Shown here one piece after another: positions 7,914 through 15,560 of a DNA stretch of 39,744 bases. Origin of the DNA: Marinobacter antarcticus (GTDB taxonomy: Bacteria > Pseudomonadota > Gammaproteobacteria > Pseudomonadales > Oleiphilaceae); contig NZ_DRGY01000069.1 in assembly GCF_011049865.1 (NCBI RefSeq), positions 1 to 39,744 on the forward strand, given 5' to 3'. Within the stretch, counting starts at the first letter, position 1; the number at the start of each line of letters is the position of its first letter. Made by a program: the position numbers and the translations under genes. Under the pieces are notes generated by a model. That model was not told where the DNA came from and did not search any database. It saw only the letters and a program-made list of their open reading frames with translations.

Positions 7914-9002
7914 ATGACCCAGATTGATCAGGCCGCGGACATCCGCGAAGGTGAGGAGCTGGACGTGTCGGCAGTCGACCGATTCATGAAAAGCTCGATA
8001 CCGGAGCTCAGCGGCGAGCCGATGGTGCGCCAATACCCCGGGGGTGCTTCCAATCTGACGTATCAGGTGGACTACGGCGAGCGCTCCTATGTACTGCGAC
8101 GTCCGCCGTTTGGCAAGATCGCAAAATCTGCCCACGACATGCTGCGCGAAGCGAACGTGATGCAGGCGTTGAAGCCGGTTTATCCTTACGTGCCCGACAT
8201 TCTCGCTATTTGCGACGATCACAGCGTGCTGGGTTGCGATTTCTATGTGATGGAACGGGTGCAAGGCATCATCTTGCGCCAGGACTTCCCTGAAGATTTT
8301 TCGTTGAATGAAGCCGACACGCGCAAGCTGTGCCTGAGCGTGATCGACAAGCTCGTTGACCTGCATCGGGTTGACGCCAAAGCGGCCGGATTGGACAAGC
8401 TGGGCAAGGGCGACGGGTATATTCAGCGTCAGATCGGCGGCTGGAGTGATCGCTTTCGCAAGTCCCGTACAGAAGATGTCGGCGATTTTGAGGCTGTTAT
8501 GTCCTGGCTTGACGACAAGATGCCAAACGACAGGGCACAGGTTGTGATCCACAACGACTTCCGCTTTGACAACCTGGTGCTGAACCCGGACAACCCCTTT
8601 GAAGTACTCGGGGTTCTGGATTGGGAAATGGCGACGATCGGCGATCCGCTGATGGATCTGGGCAATACGCTTGCCTACTGGATTGAGGCAGACGACGAAG
8701 GCCCGTTCCAGATGCTGCGCCGCCAGCCAACGCATCGCCCAGGCATGCTTAGCCGGAAAGAAGTGGTGGAATACTACATGGAAAAGTCTGGCTTTCGGGC
8801 TGATAACTTCGATTTCTATGAGATCTACGGACTTTTCCGCTTAGCGGTGATTGTTCAGCAGATCTATTACCGTTTTTATCATGGCCAGACAGGCGACAAA
8901 CGGTTTGCCGCCTTTGGCCATGCGGCCAACTATCTTGAGAAACGCTGTCTGCGTCTGATCTCAGAGAGTTCCTTAAAGAGTTCCTTAGAGAGTTCCTTGT
9001 AG
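7914..9002 (+). CDS. APH-like phosphotransferase family protein (ACAD10/11 kinase-domain type)
   Basis: A 362-residue protein kinase-like enzyme related to aminoglycoside phosphotransferases. The glycine-rich loop region YPGGASNLTYQV, the ATP lysine-type segment YVLRRPP, the catalytic loop VIHNDFRFDNLVL and the metal segment LDWEMATIGDP are all present. This pattern, including FGKIAKSAHDMLREA and CDFYVMERVQG, matches the kinase domain fused to acyl-CoA dehydrogenase in ACAD10/11 and LvaA of the levulinate pathway, which phosphorylate a 4-hydroxyacyl-CoA. AGGAGA lies seven bases before the ATG. The last 12 codons are a threefold 12-bp repeat reading E/K-S-S-L. The stop TAG shares its G with the GTG of the next gene. 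Confidence 0.92.
   Translation: MTQIDQAADIREGEELDVSAVDRFMKSSIPELSGEPMVRQYPGGASNLTYQVDYGERSYVLRRPPFGKIAKSAHDMLREANVMQALKPVYPYVPDILAICDDHSVLGCDFYVMERVQGIILRQDFPEDFSLNEADTRKLCLSVIDKLVDLHRVDAKAAGLDKLGKGDGYIQRQIGGWSDRFRKSRTEDVGDFEAVMSWLDDKMPNDRAQVVIHNDFRFDNLVLNPDNPFEVLGVLDWEMATIGDPLMDLGNTLAYWIEADDEGPFQMLRRQPTHRPGMLSRKEVVEYYMEKSGFRADNFDFYEIYGLFRLAVIVQQIYYRFYHGQTGDKRFAAFGHAANYLEKRCLRLISESSLKSSLESSL
8964..8999 (+). repeat. Three tandem 12-bp units at the 3' end of the kinase gene
   Basis: Units at 8964-8975, 8976-8987 and 8988-8999 read GAGAGTTCCTTA, AAGAGTTCCTTA and GAGAGTTCCTTG. They are in frame and add ESSL-KSSL-ESSL just before the stop. As the unit is a multiple of three, copy number could change without a frameshift, altering only tail length and distance to the next start codon. 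Confidence 0.9.
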
Positions 9003-9691
9003 TGGCCACGGTGTACCTGATGCGCCACGGCCAAGCCAGTTTTGGCAAGGAAAACTACGATCAGCTTTCGCCCCAAGGCTGGGCGCAGGGAAGGGTGCTG
9101 GGCCGCTGGATGGTCGATAAGATAAAGCCGGCGGCAATTTTTGGCGGCAATTTGCAGCGCCACCGGGAAACGGTTGAGGCCGTTGCGACCGGTTATGGAA
9201 TGCGCTTGCCCGACATGCAGGTGGCGCCCGGCTTCAATGAATTTGATCATGTCTCCATTGTTAACCGTTATCGCCCCGAATGGTGCGACAGGCAGGTTAT
9301 GGCGAGGGATCTTGCGTCCTATCCGAAACCCGCAGCAGCCTTTCAGCAAACCTTTGTTGAAGCTGTTCGCCGCTGGATATCCGCAGACTATGACGGGGAG
9401 TACGACGAGACCTGGACAGAGTTCAAAACCCGGGTTCTTGCGGCGTTTGATGAAATGATTGAGTACGCAGACGGTGGTGATGTCTTGGTGTCTACGTCTG
9501 GCGGCCCTATTGCCGTTATGTGCCAACACCTTCTGGGCCTTGATGACGAGCGGGCGCTGGGATTGAACGCAGTCATCGCCAATACCAGTGTCACAAGAGT
9601 CCTGTATTCCAAAGGTCGCCGCAGCCTGTCTGTTTTCAATAATTACAGCCACCTGGAAGCGGAAGACCCCGCCCTGGTGACGTTCCGATGA
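9002..9691 (+). CDS. Histidine phosphatase superfamily protein lacking the second catalytic His
   Basis: A 229-residue phosphoglycerate-mutase-fold protein. The phospho-accepting histidine is H9 in MRHGQ, and LQRHRETVEA supplies the usual arginine motif near residue 55. At the place where the family normally has a second histidine before the glycine pair, this protein reads VSTSGGPIAV, with Ser166 instead. The start is GTG at 9002, overlapping the kinase stop by one base (TAGTG), so translation is probably coupled. In this operon it could remove a phosphate from an intermediate or act in proofreading of the kinase step; that role is inferred. Activity without the second histidine is uncertain. 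Confidence 0.9.
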   Translation: MATVYLMRHGQASFGKENYDQLSPQGWAQGRVLGRWMVDKIKPAAIFGGNLQRHRETVEAVATGYGMRLPDMQVAPGFNEFDHVSIVNRYRPEWCDRQVMARDLASYPKPAAAFQQTFVEAVRRWISADYDGEYDETWTEFKTRVLAAFDEMIEYADGGDVLVSTSGGPIAVMCQHLLGLDDERALGLNAVIANTSVTRVLYSKGRRSLSVFNNYSHLEAEDPALVTFR

Positions 9692-9708
9692 CCCATTGAG
9701 GTGTACGA

Positions 9709-10479
9709 ATGAGCAAGAAAGACCTGTTTGATCTGACCGGCAAGACGGCCCTGATTACCGGCGCCAGCCGTGGCATTGGCGAGAGCATTGCCCGCACTCT
9801 GGCGGAGTATGGCGCCCACGTGATTGTGACCAGTCGCAAGATCGACGCCTGTGAAGCCGTGGCCGGTAGCATTCGCGAAGCAGGCGGCAGCGCTGAGGCC
9901 TATGCCTGCCATATTGGCGAAATGGAGCAGATCGAAGCCATCTGGGCTCACATTGACAAAGCGCATGACAAACTGGATATTCTGGTAAACAACGCCGCAG
10001 CCAACCCGTATTTCGGCCCGATTGAGGACACAGATCTCGGTGCTTTCCAGAAAACGGTAGACGTAAACATACGCGGCTATTTCTTCATGTGCGCCCGTGG
10101 TGCGCAGTTGATGAAGAAAAACGGTGGTGGTTCTATCGTCAACGTTGCATCGGTTAACGGCGTAAATCCAGGGCATTTCCAGGGCATTTACTCGGTCACC
10201 AAAGCCGCGGTTATCTCCATGACCAAATCGTTTGCCATGGAACTTGGTCAACAGAACGTTCGTGTGAACGCCTTGCTGCCGGGGCTTACAGACACCAAGT
10301 TCGCCAGTGCTCTGACCTCCAATGAAGCGATCAAAAAGCAGGCTATGGCGCACATCCCCATGAAACGTGTGGCCGATCCGAGTGAGATGGCCGGTACGGT
10401 GCTGTATCTGGCATCGGATGCGTCCAGCTACACCACGGGTACCTGTATTAATGTAGACGGTGGGTATCTTACGATCTGA
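9709..10479 (+). CDS. SDR-family oxidoreductase
   Basis: A 256-residue classical SDR. The cofactor loop GASRGIGE is at residues 18-25, followed by NNAA in place of NNAG, catalytic Ser in NVASVNG, and YSVTK with the catalytic Tyr and Lys. The C-terminus INVDGGYLTI is typical of FabG-like reductases. A TSRK segment after the second strand suggests NADP use. GAGG lies seven bases before the ATG. It is the last gene of the acyl-CoA dehydrogenase operon, 17 bases after the phosphatase-fold gene, and convergent with the next gene. It likely acts on a 3- or 4-oxoacyl or hydroxyacyl intermediate of that pathway. Confidence 0.9.
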   Translation: MSKKDLFDLTGKTALITGASRGIGESIARTLAEYGAHVIVTSRKIDACEAVAGSIREAGGSAEAYACHIGEMEQIEAIWAHIDKAHDKLDILVNNAAANPYFGPIEDTDLGAFQKTVDVNIRGYFFMCARGAQLMKKNGGGSIVNVASVNGVNPGHFQGIYSVTKAAVISMTKSFAMELGQQNVRVNALLPGLTDTKFASALTSNEAIKKQAMAHIPMKRVADPSEMAGTVLYLASDASSYTTGTCINVDGGYLTI

Positions 10480-10503
10480 CGGTTCTTATGCAGGCAGTGC
10501 GAT

Positions 10504-11403
10504 CTAGAAGTCCTGTGTGCATGTGAGGGCTTCGAAGTCGCCGTGCAATTTCGATGCGCGTTCGGCAAGGTGGTCGAGGTGAGACGGCTCACTTGCCAGC
10601 AACAGATCCTGAATCAGCGAAGCCATGGCCTCTATGCTTCTATTCATTATTTCAGTGTAGCCATCGCCCCGCGCGACTGCAGAATTGTTGATCAGCTCGG
10701 TGATGGTGTCTTTGAAACCGGGCTCGTGGCGGTTGTCGAGAGCATTCAACAGGGCTTTTTGCCAATTTCGGCGCCCCTCCAGCCAGATTCTGGTCTGCCC
10801 GATGCGGTCTTCTGACCAGTCTTTTATGATGCGTTGCTGGGTGCTGTTCAGGCTGCCTAGCCATTGCTCCGCACGCTCAGCAGTTCGTTCTGAGCGTGCC
10901 TTTGCGATCTCTTCCGCGTCCCCAACAAGAAATTTTTCTTCAAATTTTCGGCGTTTCTCAACCATATTGCCCGCCAGCTCGTTCACCTGCTCATCGCTAA
11001 GGCTGGAGAACAGGTTAACCGCGGCGGGCGTTATCTGCTTCAACAGCGGTGGAATGAACGTCATCATTTGAATCTGGAGGTTGTTGATTTCAGTGGGGCC
11101 CAGATCACCGGAAGCCAGAGTGCCTTGCAGGCTGTCCAGCCACGCACTGTAGCGCGGCAACTCCTTGCTGCAGTGCCATTTCTTCAGGCTCTCAAGATCA
11201 ACATTCAATTGCTGCTTCTGAGGCGGCGTAAGCGTAACCCGATCTTCTACCCACCAGACCGCGCCCCAGTCGGCGTAACGGTAGGCGAGGCGGGTTGAGC
11301 TGCATCCTGACGTAAGCAAGGTGACCATAATCAGAGTGATCGCAAGCAGGATCATAAGCCAGCGCCTGGCGCTTACCTGAAACGAGCACCTGTACTGATC
11401 CAT
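10504..11403 (-). CDS. DUF6279-type lipoprotein
   Basis: A lipoprotein of 299 residues. After the ATG at 11403 come basic residues, a long hydrophobic segment and the lipobox LLTSGCSS. The start has TAAGG six to seven bases upstream; an in-frame TTG at 11448 is less likely. The mature part begins RLAYRYADWGAVWWVEDRVTLTP, the mark of the DUF6279 family of gammaproteobacteria, and is otherwise helical and rich in Gln, Glu and Lys. No function is known for the family. It is convergent with the SDR gene and on the same strand as dacB, separated from it by 193 bases and a terminator. Confidence 0.85.
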   Translation of the reverse strand: MDQYRCSFQVSARRWLMILLAITLIMVTLLTSGCSSTRLAYRYADWGAVWWVEDRVTLTPPQKQQLNVDLESLKKWHCSKELPRYSAWLDSLQGTLASGDLGPTEINNLQIQMMTFIPPLLKQITPAAVNLFSSLSDEQVNELAGNMVEKRRKFEEKFLVGDAEEIAKARSERTAERAEQWLGSLNSTQQRIIKDWSEDRIGQTRIWLEGRRNWQKALLNALDNRHEPGFKDTITELINNSAVARGDGYTEIMNRSIEAMASLIQDLLLASEPSHLDHLAERASKLHGDFEALTCTQDF

Positions 11404-11565
11404 ATCGCGCCTTACGTGGTAGAAGAGCTTATCGAAAAAAGAGTACAAGATTACGATATCACGAGGATTTCAGATGTGGCTATCTGAAGTTCCGCACCCA
11501 TAGCAGTGCAGCTCACCGAAATGACGTTAAGACCACTGCGTGAGGGAAACGAGGGTACGTGAACA

Positions 11566-11591
11566 AACGGCCCCGACTTAACCGGGGCGTT
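11566..11591 (-). terminator. Terminator downstream of dacB
   Basis: On the reverse strand a GC-rich stem (CGGGGC at 11583-11588 pairing with GCCCCG at 11570-11575, extended by GTT/AAC with one bulge) is followed by a T-rich stretch GTTTGTT. It lies six bases past the dacB stop codon, the right position for an intrinsic terminator. Confidence 0.7.
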
Positions 11592-11596
11592 CTGGT

Positions 11597-13165
11597 TTAC
11601 CGAATGGCCGTGCGTGAGCTGGCCGAATCCATTTGAGACAGAGCCGTGGCGGTAGGCGGCCGAAAATGCAGAGAGTAAAGCACCCGGTCCAGTACCGCTT
11701 GGCCGTTCCAGGCAGGATCATTATTAACGATGCCTACAACGGCCCAGGTAGTATTATTTTCATCCCGGGCAAAACCGGCGATAGAGCGAACGTTTTCGAG
11801 ATAGCCGGTTTTAATACGTCCCTCACCGGCCATACCGGTGTTGCGCAAGCGCCGGGTCATGGTGCCATCCATCGCGATGATGGGCATGGAGGTCATAAGA
11901 TCTGAGGAGTAGGGGCTGTTCCACGCCTGCTGTAAAATCTTTGTGCCCTGCCGGGTTGTGATTCTGGCGTAGCGGGTCAGCCCGGCGCCGTTATCAATCA
12001 CCATCCCGGTTGTGTCGACACCTTTGCTCTCCAGCCAGTCATAGATCACGCGTATGCCCGCAACCCGGTCGTCTTGCTCTTTCTCCAAGCGGTTTTGGGC
12101 GCCGATGGTCAGCAATAGCTGGCGCGCCATCACATTACTGCTCCACTTGTTGATGTCCCGTACCATGGTAACCAGGTCTGGCGAGGTGGTTTTCATGACC
12201 AAGCGGGCATTTTCCGGCGTTAACCCGTTCGAGTTTCCACCGGATACGATGATGCCCATCTCGCCGAGCAGTGAGCGAATCATTGAGGCGCTGTATTGGT
12301 CGTGGGGCAGCAGAGACAAATAGGTTGTTGTGCGACAGCCCTGCGGCAGTTCACCGGTTACTCGCACAGTAACCCTGCCGCCTTCCTGAAATACCGGCTC
12401 CCAGTCAAAGTTACGGCGCGCCGGGCAGGATCCTTCGGCAACGGCGGTTACGCGATTATCGATGACAATCTCGCTCAGCGCTGGCGTGCTCCAGGCTTGA
12501 GTGCCGCGTTCGTCGGCGCGTATTTGAAAATGAACGAGATTGAGATTCGTCAGGTAGGCCGATGGCTCAACCAGAAAAGGCGCGTAAGGGTTATCGCCAT
12601 TGTCTTCAAATGCCGGAAAACCACCGTCGATTTTAAAGTAACTGCCGTCGAGCACCAGATTGCCATCGATGCGGGTAATTCCCATGTCGCGGAGTTCCCG
12701 CAGTGTGGTCCAGAGTCGTTCGAAGGTGAGCTTCGGATCGCCGCCAAAGCGAACGTAGAGATTGCCGTGGAGCGTATCACCCACCATTTCCCCGTCGGTC
12801 AGAAAATCGGTATCCCAGCGATAGGTGGGCCCAAGAATTTCCAGAGCTGCGTAGGTTGTGATCACCTTCATTATAGAGCCAGGGCTCATGGGCACATCGG
12901 AATTGATGTTCTGATCAAGCCCCGGGCCGTTCAGGGGCACGGCAGACATGCTCAGCGCTTCGTCACTATCAAGGGATTTCGTGGCGTAGTCGCGCATCTG
13001 GCTGGCCCAGAGACGATTACCACTGTAGCCCGCATCGTTGTTGTCAGCCGCCAGCGCTGATGGCAGGTTTGCCAGCGCAGGGGCCAGGACAAGAGCCGCG
13101 ACGAAAGCCAGCGCTGGGCGCCTTTGCCGAAGACCGACGTTTCCTGCGCTGTTTAAGTGCGGCAT
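11597..13165 (-). CDS. dacB: D-alanyl-D-alanine carboxypeptidase/endopeptidase, PBP4 family (peptidase S13)
   Basis: A 522-residue periplasmic penicillin-binding protein that trims or cleaves peptidoglycan cross-links. The three active-site motifs are present: S97-I-M-K100 in PMSPGSIMKVI, S-S-N in NKWSSNVMARQL, and K-T-G in GRIKTGYLENV. Between the first and second motif lies the large insertion typical of class C PBP4. A signal peptide is visible (RQRRP, hydrophobic core, cleavage after about SALA near residue 39). I use the ATG at 13165, which has GGTGA eight bases upstream; ATGs at 13180 and 13234 are in frame and possible. The DacB assignment is secure at family level. Confidence 0.92.
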   Translation of the reverse strand: MPHLNSAGNVGLRQRRPALAFVAALVLAPALANLPSALAADNNDAGYSGNRLWASQMRDYATKSLDSDEALSMSAVPLNGPGLDQNINSDVPMSPGSIMKVITTYAALEILGPTYRWDTDFLTDGEMVGDTLHGNLYVRFGGDPKLTFERLWTTLRELRDMGITRIDGNLVLDGSYFKIDGGFPAFEDNGDNPYAPFLVEPSAYLTNLNLVHFQIRADERGTQAWSTPALSEIVIDNRVTAVAEGSCPARRNFDWEPVFQEGGRVTVRVTGELPQGCRTTTYLSLLPHDQYSASMIRSLLGEMGIIVSGGNSNGLTPENARLVMKTTSPDLVTMVRDINKWSSNVMARQLLLTIGAQNRLEKEQDDRVAGIRVIYDWLESKGVDTTGMVIDNGAGLTRYARITTRQGTKILQQAWNSPYSSDLMTSMPIIAMDGTMTRRLRNTGMAGEGRIKTGYLENVRSIAGFARDENNTTWAVVGIVNNDPAWNGQAVLDRVLYSLHFRPPTATALSQMDSASSRTAIR

Positions 13166-13335
13166 ACCCGAAATCACCATGGTGGCTGTTTGATGCGATT
13201 TGCTAAGAAATCTTGTAGATGAACAATAGCCCATCTTTGCGGATTGTACTATGCAGAAAACCTCTACATGACGTTAATAAATGCCAGTAGCTTGTTTGTT
13301 TGTAGAGGGATTTTGTCATCAAGTGTAAGCACCCG

Positions 13336-13356
13336 TGCCGGGCGATGAGCCCGGCA
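13336..13356 (-). terminator. Hairpin just past dkgB
   Basis: TGCCGGGC (13336-13343) and GCCCGGCA (13349-13356) form a perfect 8-bp GC-rich stem with a 5-base loop, 12 bases beyond the dkgB stop. The reverse-strand transcript lacks a clear T-tract after it, so it may protect the 3' end or terminate weakly. Confidence 0.55.
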
Positions 13357-13368
13357 TTTCTCCGGGGC

Positions 13369-14178
13369 TCAATCCCAGTCTGGAGCAAAGCCGGGATTTG
13401 CTATTCTCTCGCACCGATCCAGGTGATCAATAGCCCGGACTTCGTCGTCGCTTAATGTGATCTTTAGCGCATCAAGGTTGGCAGTTTGGTGTGCAGCGCG
13501 GGTCGATGAGGGTATGGGCACCAAGCCGCGAGCGGCAACCCAGGCGATCGCAATCTGGGCCGGCGTTGCGTTATGCCCTTGGCCGATGCGTTGCAGTGTT
13601 TCATCTTCCATCACCTTGCCAACGGCCAGCGGCATATAGCCGGTGACGGTAATGCCGAGCTTTTGGGCGTGTTCCACAACTTTACGATTCGTCAGGAAGG
13701 GGTGCACCTCCACCTGATTGGTAAAAATGGTGTTTTCTCCCAGAATCTCGATCGCCTGGTCCATTTGTGCGCAGGTGAAGTTGGAAATGCCGATGTGCTT
13801 TGCGAGCCCTTCTTTTTGCGCGTCCCGCAGGGCACCCAGGTATTCTTCCATGGGGACATCGTTGTTCGGCGAGGGCCAGTGAATAAGCGCCAGGTCAACA
13901 TAGTCTGTTTTCAGGCGTGCGAGACTGTCTCGCAGGCTTCTGATCAGGTCGTTTGCATGCAGTTGGTCATGCCAGATTTTGGTGGTAAGGAAAATGTCGT
14001 CGCGGGGGACGCCGCTGGCAGAAATGCCTTCGCCAACGTCTGCCTCATTGTCGTACATCTGCGCGGTATCAATGTGACGATAACCCACTGACAGGGCGCT
14101 TTTAACAGCATCCCGCGCGTCATTTCCCTTCAAGCGGAAGGTCCCCATACCGATGTCTGGAAGTTTGCTGAATGACAT
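13369..14178 (-). CDS. dkgB: 2,5-diketo-D-gluconate reductase B-like aldo-keto reductase
   Basis: A 269-residue NADPH-dependent aldo-keto reductase. The catalytic tetrad is visible: D37 and Y42 in IDTAQMYDNE, the Lys in LTTKIWHD, and the His in ALIHWPSP. The IGISNF and PIPSSTR segments bind cofactor and phosphate. Length and sequence follow E. coli DkgB closely, including NRKVVEHAQKLGI and the C-terminal FAPDWD. It reduces 2,5-diketo-gluconate or, more likely in practice, methylglyoxal and other small aldehydes. The reverse-strand ATG has an AGGAGGA ribosome site. It stands alone, followed by a hairpin. Confidence 0.9.
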   Translation of the reverse strand: MSFSKLPDIGMGTFRLKGNDARDAVKSALSVGYRHIDTAQMYDNEADVGEGISASGVPRDDIFLTTKIWHDQLHANDLIRSLRDSLARLKTDYVDLALIHWPSPNNDVPMEEYLGALRDAQKEGLAKHIGISNFTCAQMDQAIEILGENTIFTNQVEVHPFLTNRKVVEHAQKLGITVTGYMPLAVGKVMEDETLQRIGQGHNATPAQIAIAWVAARGLVPIPSSTRAAHQTANLDALKITLSDDEVRAIDHLDRCERIANPGFAPDWD

Positions 14179-14298
14179 GCTGTCCTCCTGTTAAATCTGT
14201 GTCCTGTTAACGTGGTGGTGGTTCTCTGGTTCTTCAAGTGGCCTGCGGGTATTATCAGCGCTGAATCGATGCAATCCCCTAAGTCAAGAGTAGCGATT

Positions 14299-14712
14299 AT
14301 GTATACCGGGCAGTGCCTGTGTGGCGATATTACCTTTGAATACGACGGTCCTCTGGGCCCGCTGTCTCTGTGCCATTGCAGTCAGTGCCGCCGTGCCCAT
14401 GGCAGCGCGTTTTCGGCCAGTTCTCCGGTGCAGAAAGTGCGCTTTCAATTTTTGTCAGGACAAGAAAAGCTGACGGAATATGAATCACGCCCGGGAAAAT
14501 ATCGGGCCTTCTGCAGCCGCTGCGGGAGCCAGGTTTATAGCCGCGTGGATGCGATTCCTGGCATTCTCCGTTTACGCGTGGGCGTTATAAATGAGCCCTT
14601 GGGCAAAGGCGCTGCGCAGCATGTCTATACCGGTTCAAAGTCAGACTGGTTTGACATTACCGATGCTCTGCCCCAGTTCGAAAAAACCGAGCGCACCGGC
14701 GATCCTCACTGA
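14299..14712 (+). CDS. GFA/CENP-V family zinc protein
   Basis: A 137-residue protein of the GFA (glutathione-dependent formaldehyde-activating/CENP-V) family. The zinc ligands are in order: C6 and C8 (GQCLCG), C25, C27 and C30 (LCHCSQC), and C72 and C75 (FCSRCGS). The fold holds structural zinc and some relatives bind glutathione; real activity is seldom shown. I use the ATG at 14299 (MYTGQCLCG), with AAGAG eight bases upstream; an in-frame GTG at 14212 would add a non-family leader. It stands alone, divergent from dkgB. The Fur-box promoter of the next small gene begins just past its stop. Confidence 0.88.
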   Translation: MYTGQCLCGDITFEYDGPLGPLSLCHCSQCRRAHGSAFSASSPVQKVRFQFLSGQEKLTEYESRPGKYRAFCSRCGSQVYSRVDAIPGILRLRVGVINEPLGKGAAQHVYTGSKSDWFDITDALPQFEKTERTGDPH

Positions 14713-14729
14713 AAGCGTATTGGTATTTA

Positions 14730-14758
14730 TTGCAAATAATAATCATTACCATTAATAT
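14730..14758 (+). promoter_or_regulatory. Fur-box promoter for the small membrane peptide gene
   Basis: A -35 like TTGCAA (14730-14735) and a -10 like TAATAT (14753-14758) are 17 bases apart. The spacer is filled by 14732-14750, which matches the 19-base Fur consensus at 15 positions by eye, including the core ATAATCATTA. A repressor bound there would block polymerase. The predicted start of transcription is about 70 bases before the ATG at 14838. Iron control by Fur is inferred from the match. Confidence 0.7.
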
Positions 14759-14837
14759 CTCCAATGTATTCACCTGAAGTGCGTTACAAGCGCTCTTCGC
14801 GGGGGCGTTTGCATCATAAATCAAGGGAGATGTGGCC

Positions 14838-14948
14838 ATGACGGCAGAACAGGAAATGATGGAAGGGTTGAAGATCGCGGCTGGCGCTGGTGTGTTTATC
14901 GCAGTGGTTGTTGCCGGCTTGCTATTGGGCTCCGGGATCGGGAGCTGA
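14838..14948 (+). CDS. 36-residue single-pass membrane peptide, probably iron-regulated
   Basis: A short gene coding for 36 residues. The first 12 are acidic and polar (MTAEQEMMEG then LK), followed by one membrane segment of about 20 residues rich in Ala, Val, Gly and Leu, ending in GLLLGSGIGS. The ribosome site AGGGAGA lies seven bases before the ATG, which strongly supports translation. A Fur-box promoter lies 80-110 bases upstream. I recognise no family. Candidates are a small regulator or accessory subunit of an iron transporter or respiratory complex; this is speculation. The next gene is on the other strand, ending 22 bases away. Confidence 0.68.
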   Translation: MTAEQEMMEGLKIAAGAGVFIAVVVAGLLLGSGIGS

Positions 14949-14970
14949 ATTCCGTCCAGAGCCAGGGACA

Positions 14971-15444
14971 TCAGGTTGTGGAGGCGTTATTGCCGGGTTT
15001 GAGGTTGCGCTGTAACCATCGATCCAGCTTGTCGGCGAATTCTTTTCGGTCGGTTTGGCTGAACGGAGCCGGGCCACCGGTAACCTGTCCGGCATTGCGC
15101 ATTTCTTCCATGAAGTTTCTCATGGCAAGGCGCTGGCGAATGTTTTCCCGGGTGAAGGCCTGGCCTCTTGGATTGAACACGTCTGCGCCTTTCTCAATGG
15201 CTTCGGCCGCCAGCGGAATGTCTTGAGTAATCACAAGATCGCCAGCGCTGAGTTGGTCCATTATTTCGTTATCGGCCACGTCGAACCCCTGCATAACCTG
15301 CCTGGCATTAATATGAGCGCTGGGCGGCAGTTTGATGACGTGGTTGGCAATGAACGTTGTTTGAACGTGCCAGCGGGTAGCGGCGCGGCAAAGAATTTCC
15401 CGGATGGGCACGGGGCAAGCGTCGGCGTCGACCCAGATCGGCAT
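14971..15444 (-). CDS. YaiI/YqxD family protein (DUF188)
   Basis: A 157-residue protein of the YaiI/YqxD family, which has a PIN-like nuclease fold but no proven activity. The family pattern is clear: IWVDADACPVPIREIL at the start, the acidic VADNEIMDQLSAGDLVITQDIPLA in the middle, and GGPAPFSQTDRKEFADKLD near the end. The conserved aspartates could bind a metal. It is convergent with the small membrane peptide gene and divergent from the copper chaperone gene. Confidence 0.92.
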   Translation of the reverse strand: MPIWVDADACPVPIREILCRAATRWHVQTTFIANHVIKLPPSAHINARQVMQGFDVADNEIMDQLSAGDLVITQDIPLAAEAIEKGADVFNPRGQAFTRENIRQRLAMRNFMEEMRNAGQVTGGPAPFSQTDRKEFADKLDRWLQRNLKPGNNASTT

Positions 15445-15560
15445 ATCAGGTTCCTCAAGCAGTTTGGTTCTGCCGTGCAGTTTACCCGCTCTTGGCGAAG
15501 CTCGGAAGCCGGCAAAGTGGTGCTACTATTATCATTTTGACACTAACGATGCGGGGCACC

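Noticed and set aside
7791..8735. A 314-codon open frame on the reverse strand under the kinase gene
   Set aside because: It lies wholly antisense to a clear kinase-family gene, has no ribosome site or family pattern, and such long shadows are common in GC-rich third-position codon use.
8930..10353. Reverse-strand frames of 240 and 236 codons under the phosphatase-fold and SDR genes
   Set aside because: Both are antisense to well-supported genes and read as shuffled composition with no recognisable domain.
12296..13060. A 254-codon forward frame inside dacB
   Set aside because: Antisense to all of the first half of dacB, whose SxxK, SxN and KTG motifs are intact; no ribosome site.
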